Of a stretch of DNA of 64,000 nt, positions 52,023-62,724 are shown piece by piece. The notes under the pieces were generated by a model. That model saw only the letters and a program-made list of their open reading frames with translations, searched no databases and had not been told where the DNA came from. Within the stretch, counting starts at the first letter, position 1, and each line of letters starts with the position of its first letter. Source of the DNA: Ampelomyces quisqualis (lineage: Eukaryota; Ascomycota; Dothideomycetes; Pleosporales; Phaeosphaeriaceae). Where the stretch lies: positions 1,302,001-1,366,000 of the forward strand of contig JAGTXZ010000005.1 of assembly GCA_018398575.1 (NCBI GenBank), read 5' to 3'. The translations under genes were made by a program, and so were the position numbers.

Positions 52023-54475
52023 TCATCGTAATGGCGGAACAGCATCTTCCAGCTCTCCCATGTCCATGCCCAGCCCATCTCTGCACGCCCCATTCTCACA
52101 CACCATGACACCTTCGCGGTCAGCATCCAAGCTCTTGACCAGCACATTGCGCTGCTTCAACCACTCTCCCGAGTCGGCACCTATGCGACTAACCGTGCTC
52201 AGGCCCGCAGGCCGCTCGCGATACCGCTGAAGCCACTGCTCGACTTTCTCGCCCTTGCCCGTCAGGACAACGTGTCTCATGCCGAGTTTGCCAGCCACGA
52301 CAGCGTCCATCATGCTCGGGAACAGGAACGGGTGCTGCATCATCTCTGCCTCGAATGCGCTCGCCGTTTCTCTCGCCTTGTTTGTGTAGCTCTCGTCTTC
52401 CAGGAGCGCACCCAGGCGGTCGAGATTCCGTGCTGACACGCCGTTTGTGCCTGGCTCGGCATTGTCCATGCCGTCCTTGAGCCGCATGATGAGATCGGTC
52501 TGGTTCTCGGGCGTGGAGAAGAAGCCGAGGTGCTCCTTGTCCCAGAACATTCGTAATTGTGTTTGCTGGAGATGGTCGGCCCATTGCAGATATGAGGTGT
52601 CAAAGGTCGCTTCGTAGAGGTCGATCAAGCCGGAAATGAGATAGGCGTAGTCGTCTGCAAAGCCGGGTGCGTCTCCTGCACCTTCGCGGTACACGCGGGT
52701 CAGCGTGTTGGATGAGGAGTTGTACAGTTCTTTCTGGATGAAGCTAGCAGCTTTCTCTGCTGCCGCCATGTATCTTGATGACTGCTCCGGCTGTTGTGAT
52801 GATAGTGCTGCAGATGTTCGTGCTAGTGCTCCAATGGCCAGCCCATTCCACGACACCACAATCTTATCGTCTAGTGCTGGCCGAGGGCGTTCCTTGTTTC
52901 GATGATCCAGCAACTTTTGTCGGCCGGTTCGAATGACATCCCGAGCCTCGTCTTCTGAGAGCCCGAATTGCTTTGCGAGGTCTGTAGGAGTAGTTTCATT
53001 GATGGCCAGTACATTTTGATTGATGAGCTCGTCGTGCGCATCATGTTCCGGCGCAACATTGCCCTCGTCTCTAACGTTGTAGTACCGAGCGAGCACTTCG
53101 GCGTCACGGTCTCCAAGTATCTCCTGAAACTCTTTCAGCGTCCATACGTAGAATGCGCCCTCTCGTTTTTCCTTGTCAGACGATCGGCACAGCGAGTCGG
53201 CATCCTCGGAGGAGAAGAAACCCCCGCCTGGGGCATGCATTGGTGGTGTCGTGAGATAGGTAGCGATGTCGTGAGCAGCCTCGAGCAGATCACATCTCTT
53301 GGTCGCCAGGTACGCATCCAGATATAACGGTAGTAATTGGGCCTGGTCGTACAGCATCTTCTCAAAGTGCGGCAGGCTCCAGTCCTTGGTCACGGAATAG
53401 CGCGCGAAGCCATTGCCGACCTGGTCATGAATGCCACCCTTGTTCATCTTGTCTAGCGTCGCAATCACCATCTTCTGTGCCTTGGAGACATCCCCCGCGC
53501 CGAGGACGTGTGCAATTTGCCGAGGGTAGTAGGTGAGCTTTAGAAGGAAGTGAAGGTTCGAGGGCGTGGGGAACTTGGGTGCGCCACCGAAGCCCGCGTG
53601 AGTCTTGTCGTAGCGTTGCTTGAAGTGCTAGATGGTGTTAGTATCCCTACCGTGTTCAGACTCGGTATCTAGCGCACCTCATATGCCTCATCTAGAAGCT
53701 CCAGATCGAGGTGTTCATGCGCGGCACCATCCTTCCTGCTGATGTTGCCGTCTTCAGCAAAGTCTCGAAGTTGAGCTGTGATCTCTTTCGCCGAGTCAAG
53801 ACACCGTTGTCTCTGGTTCTTCCATACGTCTCGGATCTTCTCCAAGATGCTCGCGAAGCTAGGATGCCCTTCCATGACCATAGTAGAGCCAGGACCGGGC
53901 CAGTATGTTCCGCCGAATATTGGCTCAAGGTCTGGTGTGATGAAGGCGTTCAACGGCCATCCTCCGCCACCTGTGGTAGCCTGGACATAGTTCATGTATA
54001 TACGGTCGACGTCTGGGCGCTCTTCACGGTCGATCTTGATGGGTATGAAGCTCTCGTTTAGGATGTCTGCAACTTCTTGATTCTCGAACGACTCGCGCTC
54101 CATGACATGGCACCAATGGCATGCTGCATACCCTATGCTAATGAAGATGAGTCTATTCGACTTCTTGGCCAGCTCGAGAGCTTCCGGTCCCCAAATCTGC
54201 CATGCGACAGGGTTGTTCATGTGTCCACGCACGTATGGGCTTCGGCTCTCGTTCAGGCGGTTTGTGAGCTTCAGACCGTCGCCCGAAGAGGCAGACGCAG
54301 TGGGAGATTTCTTCCCATGCATCCTGAGTATCGAGGTGTGAAGCTTGCGCAGTTGCGCTCGAGGTTGGGATTGTGGAGTGGTAGCCTGGGTGGGTTCGCG
54401 GCGGGTAGGCGCGGTGGTGACAACACTACGTGCAGAAGAGCAGGAACCTTTGAGGATGAATCGCACTGGAGGCAT
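52023..54475 (-). CDS. DUF255/SPATA20-type thioredoxin-fold protein (YyaL family)
   Basis: Two exons, 54,475-53,678 and 53,627-52,023; 800 residues, the usual size for the family. The N-terminal 50 residues are Arg/Ser/Thr-rich without acidic residues, suggesting a mitochondrial presequence. A second ATG at residue 52 could start a cytosolic form. Residues about 68-230 are the thioredoxin-like DUF255 domain with CHWC at 119-122 in GYAACHWCHVMERESF and GGGGWPLNAFITPD. The remainder is the (alpha/alpha)6 barrel seen in N-acylglucosamine 2-epimerase-like proteins, with GGIHDQVGNGFARYSVTKDW and HFEKMLYDQAQL blocks. The family is conserved from bacteria to man (SPATA20); its reaction is not established. 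It lies 1.9 kb upstream of, and codirectional with, the CAP gene. Confidence 0.92.
53628..53677 (-). other. Intron of the DUF255 gene
   Basis: 50 bp on the minus strand: donor GTGCGC, branch site TACTAAC, acceptor ATCTAG. The donor is a less common form, but reading through meets TAG two codons later. Splicing gives DEAYE|HFKQRYDKTHAGFGGAP, a conserved family stretch. Confidence 0.85.
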
Positions 54476-56425
54476 ACATTAGTTGAGGCAGCTAAGGGAT
54501 ATACAGGTGGTGCATTATCATGGCGCAAAGCGGCGACTCGATCTACTCCCCCAGCATTGCCGAAGCATCATCCCCTCCCCCGGTCATAGCTACGTAATCT
54601 CCGCGCCTATCACTGGCTATCAACCGTGAGTGCATATCGCACCTTGCATCTGACCTTCAAATGCTTTCATCTCACCGTCGTCAGCCTTTTCTCGCGACCT
54701 TGACAACCCTCAACGCTTTTTTTGCTTTCAGTGTACGGATAGTGGAGAACAGAACCGTGGATACGTTCTTTTCCGGCTCTCGTCGAAGATGCATCTTACC
54801 AGTCATGTACCTCATACAGTTCATCGATTTGCTGTTTTAGTCAGACTCTGGTACTTGCCGTAGGCTGATACTAGCAGTAGCTTGGAAGATGTGCACATAA
54901 GGACGACCTGGTAAAGCAGAGGTGACGTCCACCATAAAGATGAGGCAATATGTATGGTGCCGAGTACGCCACACAGTGGAGGTAGCAGTATCGAATAGAC
55001 AGTACATATTGCCATCCAATTTCGTACCACTATGGCACCTGTTTGAATGAGCAGTACGGAGTATGCAGCGATTCGAATTTCTAGCACGTACCCTGCATAA
55101 ACTCGCTACAGCTAGACCCTGCGCAATCATAAGCAAAACACTGGCCTTGATACGTTAATTAGTCTTCCCCCACAAAGTCTGTGCGCCACAATATCCCAAA
55201 CTCCTCACTCTACTTTCACTCACTCCGGCAACATCCCAATCCATCTCTCCCCCTCGGCACCCAATCCCTCCACAAAACATGTGACACTCCCTCTATCCCA
55301 AACCCCCCGAGCCGCAAAACATGTCATGTCTCCGCCCCGCCTCGCCCCCCTCTTGACCAGGACACAGGGAAACAACGTCCCCCGCGAGCCAAACACATCA
55401 CCGGAAGCGGGAAAGGAATGACTCCATGCATGGGTCTAGCTAGGTCATCGTCCACCACACCGTCTACCCCATACCGTACCCTCCGCTGCAACGCACTACG
55501 CTAGCCTCTACCCAACAACACCACCGTCAACCACAATCCCATCCTCCCCCTCCAAGTCCCACACAATTGTTTACCGAAAATCCTCTTCAGCCTCGCTCAC
55601 GTACTCCGTACCTACTGCGTACAGCTAGATTTCTGCATCGCATGGGAATTCGTATCGGGTGCTCGAATGCACTGACTCGTACACGTTCTCTCTCTCTCTC
55701 TCTCGTTCTCTCTCAAAGCCAACTCGTAACGCTCTCAATACGAACATCTAACATGTACCCATCATCTCATACTTCTGTTGTAAAACATTTACTCTATTGA
55801 CAAGAGAACTTCGACTTGGCAGGCACGGCTTGGCATTTTGCCGCTGATACATAGGTGCCGGTCGGTGCGAGTCCGGGTAAAAAAACTGTGCCTCACTGGG
55901 GGCATCTCGACCAAGTTTTGTCACACAACTAGCTGCACAGGTACAAGTCAAGTTTGGCTGGGAGTTGGAATGCGATTTCTACTACCCCAAGAAACAAGTA
56001 TATCGGCATGAGACAAGAAATATTTCCTATCGAACAACTAAGAATCCAAACAACGTATCAGCATCAATAACATCCCTTCCATCCATGCTTGCCCATGCAG
56101 GCGGACCCTATCATCTTGCCATGGAAACAGTACAAGTTGTCCCAGACAAGTTTCGAAACATAGTGAAGGGTGGTATGTGCGTGAAAACATGGGAATGCGT
56201 GCGCTATTAGACAACAGCTGGGTGCTTTTACAAACGTAATAAACAAGCGTGCGTACGCGCCAAATAGTGCGACATGAGGTAATGATAAATGGCGCTCGAA
56301 AATTGGCCAGGTAAATGGGAATAGAATAGTAAGCGAAGGTGGCGACGTTGCGGAAAGATGGCTACTTTACTCCAGATTAGGCCGTGGGTGTCGAACCAGG
56401 ACAGGCCGCAAGGCTGAAGCGGGTA
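54476..56425. other. Intergenic region
   Basis: 1.9 kb between the start of the DUF255 gene and the stop of the next minus-strand gene. I see no gene. There is a CT-rich microsatellite at 55,686-55,714, and TACGGAGTA/GTACTCCGTAC motifs occur near 55,052 and 55,602. The open frames at 55,181-55,504 and 54,837-55,136 lack coding character. Confidence 0.4.
55686..55714. repeat. CT microsatellite
   Basis: About nine TC dinucleotides, then GTTC and a second short TC run. Confidence 0.9.
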
Positions 56426-57902
56426 TTACGAGTGGAACAAGTCCCAAGCTCTTGCACAGAGGCCGATGAACTCGTCCTTTTTCTTTTGCTGAGACTCGGG
56501 TGAATCGCGGCCAGCGCCAAAGGGCCCAAGACGTGGCTGTTGGCGGCCGAGGGGAGGCGTGCCGTTGTCCTGTTCGTACTCGTCTCGGCCTCGTCTCCTC
56601 GTGCTGCCACTTCGGTGCAGATCTGCGTGGGGCGGGTATGCCGACGAGCCGGCTTTGGTGGGTATGGGCGAGGGCGGGGTTGGGGGCTGGTGCCCCCCAT
56701 AGTGCACGAGACGAGGGAGCAAGTCCTCACGACCACCAGATAGAGATGCTACTGCCTCCTCGGCAGATTTGTATTCACGGGGCCGTGAAGTTGGGGGTGG
56801 CTGGTGGTGGTGGGGCGGGAACCCCGGCGAGGGCATCGGGGGCTGCACGTTGGAGTGCGACGAGTGACCCGGGCTGCTGTTGTGGTAGGGGTGCCGTGCG
56901 GTGCCAAGGGGCTCTGGGAACACGTCTGAGATGGGTGGCAGGCGATTGTTGGTCTGTTGTGCAGGCACGTGGTGGATGTGCGAGGTTTGCGCCAGGTTCG
57001 ACGGGCCGTTTGCGAGTTGCCGCGACGGCGGTGGATTGCTTCGCAGGCCGGTGAAGGTCTGGTTGATGGGCGCTGACTGGATGACGCGGTCGTGGGCGAA
57101 TTGCTGTGCTTGGGGCGGAGCGATGGAGAGGCCGGGAGGAGGGCCCTTTCGGCGTGACGTCTGCGGCGTCTTGATGGGCCTCCCAAAGGCACCCGTCTCG
57201 CCGTGGCGGGGAGTGTCGTCTTCGGGGCCCGGGGCCTTGCCGCCGTGCTTCTGGCGGGCCTCGATGATCTGGCGTTGTCGCTCTCGGACGTCGAGACTGC
57301 GCTGGAGCTGCTCGCGCATGGTGGGGTCTTGGGTGTGGAAGCCCGGCGACAGGCAGGCCAGGCCGACGTCCATGAGGTTCGCGCTCGCTTGGCCCGACGG
57401 CCTGGCGGTGAGGGCGCCGGACGCATGGACGATGTTGTGGTTGGAGAGATTCAGGCGCTGGGGCCGATGGCGGGTGGTGGCGGGCAGGTCGGGGGAGTCG
57501 GGCTCCTTCTTGACGACGATCTTGGGAGCGGGGCCGCGAGAGGTGCTGGACGCCGGGCGGTTAGACATGGCGTCTCTGTGAGGAGGAGACATGGAGGAGG
57601 AGGGGGAGGCTGCGCTCGGCGGGCGGCAGGAAGAAGAGGAACGAGTGGACAGGCTAAAAGACGTACGAAAGAGGCGAGCGCTTGCCGTCGCCTCTGAATG
57701 CTGGAGCATCACTACTGGCGGAGGTAGGTGAAGCATCGTGTGGCAGTCTAGAGGCTCTGGACGTGGGCGTCACGGCATGGGGAGCGCCGGTCGAGGGCGC
57801 AATGGCGGCATATGTTCTTGACGAGCCGACGCCGTCTGCGGCGGGGGCAGGTGGTGCGGCGTGCTGGGCAGGGATGGCGGGACTGGCGACAGCGGTGGTC
57901 AT
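56426..57902 (-). CDS. Conserved disordered ascomycete protein, unknown function
   Basis: Model with two exons, 57,902-57,667 and 57,575-56,426, giving 461 residues. Donor GTACGT and acceptor CTCACAG leave phase 2 plus one base, and the join is in frame: SPLS|DAMSNRPASS. The first ATG has a good context (GACCATGA). The protein is Pro/Ser/His/Gln-rich and mostly disordered. It has a basic-acidic segment KIVVKKEPDSPD and a charged helix around MREQLQRSLDVRERQRQIIEARQ. The C-terminus KKKDEFIGLCARAWDLFHS looks like a short conserved peptide. No catalytic domain. KKEPD may be a sumoylation site, suggesting a nuclear role, but that is inference. An intronless alternative starts at 57,592 or 57,568. 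Confidence 0.68.
57576..57666 (-). other. Predicted intron in the disordered-protein gene
   Basis: 91 bp, donor GTACGT, pyrimidine-rich 3' half and acceptor TCCTCACAG. No clear CTRAC branch site. Supported mainly by the exact frame match of an upstream 78-codon open exon with the main frame. Confidence 0.55.
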
Positions 57903-58873
57903 GGTCGCGGACGGGCTGGGGCAGAGTGCTCAGGAGGGTCGACACGCAGGGCTGGACGAGGCAGTGCGCAACACTAGGCGTCGAAGAAGGGCGACGATGA
58001 CAGGCTTCGATTGATAGAGGCAGAAGGGGGGGGGGGGCTGCCAGACGCCGGGCAGCGTGCGGCACGGGCAGGGATCGCTGCGGTTCAGTGTTTCGCATCG
58101 ACGGCCTGCCACGGCCGGTGTTTGCCAGCGGCGAGCGCTCCCCCCCCCCCCCTTGCCTCTCCCGGCGCGCTCAAACTCGCTGAAACAGCTCGTCTCAAGG
58201 CAATGCACGCCGTTCCTGTGCTGCCGTTTCAGCGCGCAGCCTCCAAGCCGCCGTCGACGGCGAGCCAACATTGCGAGTCGCGGCCCCGTCACATGCTCTC
58301 TGGATGCAACCCCAGCAGGCCATTGCGCCGTCGCACCAATAAACCTCCTCTCCCAACCCGCAGTTACACCTGCGCAAGACACGGTTTCTCATCATCCACT
58401 ACGGAGTAGCGGAGTAGAAGACAAAAATAGCTTCGTTTGTTTCTAGCGCGCATGGCCACTCCAGGTGGGTGCATCGTGGTCCCCGCGAAACAAAAGTCGC
58501 GACCACGTTATTCCGAGCATGGTTGTACATCTTATTGTTTTTAGAGACAGAGAGACCGACGTTACATGTTCCACGGCGCTGGCGGCAGTAGCACAAACCT
58601 GTAAATCCTCCGCTGCGCGTGCCCGTGTGCGCGGCGTGGTGGATGCGAAACATGTGGAAATGCGCTGAAGCGTGGTATACATTGATCATGGCAAGTTGAA
58701 AACTACATTGTACTGAAGAAAACCAGGAATAAGAACAAGAGCAACTGAGGATATACCCCATCATGTATCGATCCTGCCCAAGACCATACAACGCCAACCA
58801 GGGAGGAAAATCTCCAGATGCAAATTATAGCCGAACAATTGTGAGTGCATCTATGCCCAACATAAGTTTCCGT
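57903..58873. other. Intergenic region with G and C homopolymers
   Basis: Promoter side of the disordered-protein gene and 3' side of the BTB gene. A run of 12 G at 58,026-58,037 and a run of 13 C at 58,140-58,152 lie about 100 bp apart and could pair. No supported gene. The 100-150-codon frames here are GC-rich overlaps on both strands. Confidence 0.45.
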
Positions 58874-59857
58874 CTACGCACGAAGCGTACCAAAGTCGTC
58901 GCCACCCAGGCCATTGGGAACTTCTTGCAGACTGAACTTTTTGAAATCATGGCTCATGTCGACGCCCTTGCCCTTGACCTCTAAACTTGTCTTCTTGGCT
59001 GGTTTCTGTTCTTGCGACGCCGGTTCGTTGCGCTTGGACGTGCGCGGGGAGTCGACCACGGTAGCTTCCGAGTCGTCTTCGCCATGGTCCGCCTCGTCAC
59101 TCTCGCCCGCTTCCATCTCGGCCTCGACTTGCTGGTCCAGCTTCTCCGTCTCGGCCTCGACGTCGATGAGCTCTTCGGCGTCCTCGGGCTCGTCGCGCGC
59201 ATCGGGCACGATTTCGTCGTCGAGGCGCCAGTCTTGGATCGCCTTGATGATGTCGACGGCGAGTTGGCCGTTCTTCTTGAGCGCCTTGTCCCAGTGCGCG
59301 GGAACGCCCTTTTCAATGACCATCATGCGTGCCACAGAGTGCACAAGCATGTGCCGCATCGGACTGCCTTCTTCGGTGTTGGCGTACACGTATTGCACTC
59401 TCCTCAGGCCGGGGTAGCTGTCCGAGTACTTGTACCACTCACGCACCACCTGCATGATGTCGGCGATCAGGTTAGGCATCTGGAACTTCTCCGCCATGAG
59501 GTAGAGGTCGAACATGAGTCCAAGATCAGCTTCCTCGCGCGGCACGGGGAGCGAAGAGCTGTACAGCCAGCCAACAAACGTCTTGAAGGGCGCATCTTCT
59601 TCCTCGGGAAGTCCAAACGATGTGGTGTTGGAGTTCTTGGCATAGAAGATGCGGCGGAAGAATGGTGAGTAGTGGCACAGGAGCTTCTCGTGGAGAATCC
59701 AGTGCGTGTTCTCAGGGCCGACATAGATGTCTACCATGGAACGAGAGAGGAGCCTAAAATCTGTCAGTAGGCAGACTCTTCTTGACGCGACCAGGTTTCG
59801 TCGAGTAATTCATCCCACTTACTCATGGAGCTGCTTTTCTGGTGCGGCGCCCGACAT
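58874..59857 (-). CDS. BTB/POZ domain protein
   Basis: Two exons: 59,857-59,823 (35 bp) and 59,753-58,874; 304 residues. The 69-bp intron has GTAAGT and TTTTAG ends, and the join gives KQLHE|LLSRSMVDIYVG, a normal start for a fungal BTB domain. The BTB fold covers about 14-110: VDIYVGPENTHWILHEKLLC, SPFFRRIF, then GLPEEEDAPFKTFVGWLY. A helical region follows to about 180, then a very acidic stretch at about 190-247 and a Lys-rich tail. Such stand-alone fungal BTB proteins may be substrate adaptors or multimerisation factors; no BACK, Kelch or zinc-finger domain is present, so the partner is unknown. Confidence 0.9.
59754..59822 (-). other. Intron of the BTB gene
   Basis: 69 bp, donor GTAAGT at 59,822 and acceptor TTTTAG ending at 59,754, with CTGAC 11 bases upstream of the acceptor as branch site. 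It makes a 35-bp first exon, easily missed: the unspliced frame would start at an internal Met (59,737) and lose 17 residues. Confidence 0.88.
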
Positions 59858-60215
59858 GATGTCGTAGTATGATGTTCGACCTTCAGAGCTAAACGCGACT
59901 AACTTCCCGTAGCAACCTTCAACGGTAAACGGCAAAACGCGACTAGTTTGAAATATTCAGCAACGAGAGAATGGTGAAGACCACGATGAAAGCACGACGA
60001 GAAGTGATAAATGTGGCCGTGCCAGTCTAAAAAGCTGGCAGGAGAGGCTGGAACAATACAGGTGGGATGACGTCGTGAAGGGTGACACGGCTCGATTACT
60101 TGGATGAAACCCCTGTCCCCCGTCGCATACCCCCGCCTAGCTCATCCGCCATCAAGGATGTTGACGACCAAGACGGCAATGCGCATGCGGTTCTGCAGCT
60201 ACAACATGGATGGCG
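59858..60215. promoter_or_regulatory. Upstream region of the BTB gene, end of the gene island
   Basis: Balanced composition, no open gene. It presumably holds the BTB promoter. Composition switches to AT-rich at about 60,216 within a few bases. Confidence 0.4.
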
Positions 60216-60400
60216 GTTTACTAAGTAATTACTTAGTAAATTACTATTTACTATATAGTGATACTACAATAGGCTTAGTGGATAGTAATTACTATATAGT
60301 AATTACTATATAGTAACTTACTAGTAGTAAATTACTATATAGTAAATAGTAAATTACTAAGTAATTACTATTAGTAACTTATACACGTATAGAGTATCTT
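60216..60400. repeat. Palindrome-rich AT border repeat
   Basis: Positions 60,218-60,239 form a perfect 22-bp palindrome. The 14-bp palindrome TTACTATATAGTAA and its variants recur at least four times up to about 60,350. The array starts exactly where the gene island ends, so it is probably the end of an inserted element. Confidence 0.75.
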
Positions 60401-60639
60401 TTAAAGAGTAAGAAGATAAATATTATATAGTAAAAGCTATAATATAAAAGTGTATATACTATATATAGATAGTCTATAGTTAACAGTATATACTTTTTAG
60501 AATACTATAATTATTAGTACTATAAAAATAATTTACAGTAGTAAATAAGTACCTAACTAGGGTAATTAGTTTCTCTTTAATAGCTTAGGCAATATTAGTG
60601 CTAGAAAGATTTTTAGTAGGCTATTCTATAGCTCTACAT
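60401..60639. other. AT-rich spacer, nothing identified
   Basis: Between the palindromic border repeat and the hAT terminus. No gene or repeat recognised. Confidence 0.35.
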
Positions 60640-60777
60640 TAGGGCTACGCACAGACGCAAAAATTACCTAAAACGGACTAGTATTCGCTAAGATAACGCT
60701 AAAATAACAAGTGGGTACCCTAACCTAACAGTTAACCCAATTAGTGGGTTGCCCCATAACTTCGTTAATACTAGTCC
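60640..60777. repeat. hAT terminus and subterminal repeats
   Basis: Terminal TAGGGCTACGC, then GGACTAGTATT at 60,675-60,685 and its inverted partner AATACTAGTCC at 60,767-60,777. GTGGGTACCC and GTGGGTTGCCCC lie between them. Such subterminal repeats are normal transposase-binding sites in hAT ends. Confidence 0.55.
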
Positions 60778-61466
60778 AAATTGGGAAATTTTTAAACAGT
60801 TATAAGGCGGCTATTCAGATCTATAAAATTGTAATAGAAAACTAAGCCTTAAATCTACTAGATTTAAAAGTAGAGACAACCTATTTACTAGCCTAAGAAA
60901 TATAGATATTAGAGATAGATTATTAAAGTACTTTTCTTTTTATATCTTATAACTCTAAAGCTTTTTAATACTCTTTTTCTACTATATTTATTAGGTTATA
61001 CAAGAAATATATATATAATTAAATAGTTATATATAGCTAAAGTTAAACTATACCTAGCTTATATATTAAGATTAGTTTTCTTCTAAATCTATACTTAGGT
61101 TATCTTATAACTATACTAATACTAGTCTAAGTTAAGTAACTTCTAAGTTACTAGAAAGAAAAAATCTAGGTATATAATCCTATATTATAAAGCTAAGCTA
61201 TATCTATACTAAATATTAAAGTAGAAGTAACTTATTTACTACTCTAATAAAAATATATATAAGACACGTCTATATTTTTTTAAATACCTTATATAGTAGA
61301 TAGTTAAACTTTATATTTACTTATTACTTAAATAATAGTATAGAATATAGTTACTAAATTTAGAATAATACTTATAATGTATAGAAATACCTATAGCTTA
61401 ATATTATTACTCTAATATATTTCTATATACAGAAAATATCCAGTAAAAGTATATAGATATTACTAT
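60778..61466. other. Non-coding part of the hAT element
   Basis: AT-rich, no open frame of note on either strand. It probably includes the 3' UTR of the minus-strand gene. Confidence 0.4.
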
Positions 61467-62216
61467 TTACTCGCGCTTAAGTTTAGAACTAATATAATCT
61501 AAAGGTACTAGATTAAGATCTAGATAGTCTTGATATAGATCTAGACCTCTAAGATCTTTAAAAACTTCTAGTTCTTCTTTAGAATAGAAGATAGTATTAT
61601 AGAAGTTAAGATTATTAATATAATATAAATCTATAGTTATAAAGTAAGCCTTAGTCTCTAGAAAGCAAGACTCTTCTATAATAGAAGCTTTAATCTTATC
61701 TATCTCTTGAGGAGTATATAAGAGTTTAGAATAAAAGCTTCTAATTAGATCTATTATTAATTAGTAAATACTTAGAATTAGAATAAGAACTACTTACTAT
61801 AGTCTTTAAAAATAATACTAGTCTTAATAAGATAAAGATTAATCTCTTGTAACGTTTTGTATAGATTAGAATCTAGACTAGTATCTTCTAAAATAAAAAG
61901 ATACTCTAGATCTATTTTAGCTTTATGTAAGAGATCTAAAGAACGTTAGTAAAGTAGATAAATAAAGTAATAATCTAAGAAGAAACTTACTTAAAGTAGA
62001 GCGATATCTAGTACTATTATAGTACGCAAGCCTTTTTAGATAATAGACTATTCTTAGTGTATTTAAATAGTCTATAATAGTAGAAGAGTCTTGCAAATTA
62101 AGTCTATTATAGTTATTAATTATAGCTCTAAGAGTAGAGTCTAAGCGAGTAGACTTAACTATAGAGCTATTATTAATATTAGAAGAGATAAAGTAGGCTT
62201 TAGTAAGCGTAGGCAT
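61467..62216 (-). CDS. Three-exon gene of the hAT element, unknown 215-residue protein
   Basis: Exons 62,216-61,991, 61,935-61,798 and 61,750-61,467 total 648 bp and read MPTLTKAYF... to ...ISSKLKRE with no stop. Intron 1 (55 bp) has GTAAGT, TACTAAC and TTTAG; intron 2 (47 bp) has GTAAGT, TACTAAT and AATAG. Both interrupt phase-1 codons, and all three frames match exactly. The protein is rich in Leu, Ile, Asn, Tyr and Ser, mainly helical, with no signal peptide, zinc finger or catalytic motif that I can name. The frame is open 32 codons upstream of the ATG, starting with TTG, so I chose the first ATG. It is transcribed away from the transposase from a shared inverted repeat. A regulator or accessory factor of transposition is a guess from position only. 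Confidence 0.72.
61751..61797 (-). other. Intron 2 of the hAT second gene
   Basis: 47 bp, GTAAGT donor, TACTAAT branch site, AATAG acceptor. A later AG at 61,741-61,742 would break the frame; the nearer one keeps exon 3 open for 94 codons. Confidence 0.7.
61936..61990 (-). other. Intron 1 of the hAT second gene
   Basis: 55 bp, GTAAGT donor, perfect TACTAAC branch site 16 bases before the TTTAG acceptor. Reading through meets a stop after 22 codons. Confidence 0.75.
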
Positions 62217-62227
62217 CTTTAAAAGAT

Positions 62228-62724
62228 AATAGAAGAGAGGAGGTAGTAGTAGTAGTAGGCTTAGAAGAAGTCTTTGAGTTGTCTTGTTTAAACTCTTAGA
62301 GAGAGAAAGCAAGTACTTAAATACTTAGCTTTTAGTTCTAGAGCCTTCTATTATATTAGTAATATAGAATATACTAGAATCTTAATTTGTAAGCATTAGT
62401 AATAGAAACGTCTTAGATCTGCTTAGAAATCTAGTATTAGTAATAAAGACTAGTCTAGAAGCTTCTAGCTATTTCTAGTTACTTCTACTAGAAGCTTCTA
62501 GACTAGTCTTTATTACTAATACTAGATTTCTAAGCAGATCTAAGACGTTTCTATTACTAATGCTTACAAATTAAGATTCTAGTATATTCTATATTACTAA
62601 TATAATAGAAGGCTCTAGAACTAAAAGCTAAGTATTTAAGTACTTGCTTTCTCTCTCTAAGAGTTCGAACAAGACAACTCAAAGACTCCTTCTAAGTCTA
62701 CTACTACTACCTTCTCTCTTCTAT
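62228..62724. promoter_or_regulatory. Large inverted repeat serving as a divergent promoter
   Basis: Arms at about 62,228-62,468 and 62,488-62,724 around a 19-base spacer. The inner 183 bases pair with only two mismatches (TTTAAA at 62,288-62,293 against TTCGAA at 62,663-62,668). Further out there are two more substitutions and one CTA-unit indel. The left arm ends 12 bases before the ATG of the minus-strand gene; the right arm ends 170 bases before the transposase ATG. Each gene therefore has the same upstream sequence, including a CT-rich stretch typical of fungal promoters. The promoter role is inferred from position. Confidence 0.75.

Noticed and set aside
56500..57697. Open frames of 160-226 codons on the plus strand
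   Set aside because: GC-rich antisense overlap of the Pro/Ser/Arg-rich minus-strand gene; the minus frame has a conserved-looking C-terminus and good splice join.
55052..58400. TACGGAGTA/GTACTCCGTA motifs as a regulatory system
   Set aside because: Only a few occurrences near 55,052, 55,602 and 58,399; too few to support a function.
61923..62312. 129-residue hydrophobic protein as annotated from the unspliced frame
   Set aside because: The frame begins with TTG and reads into intron 1; the spliced three-exon model starting at ATG 62,216 is better supported.
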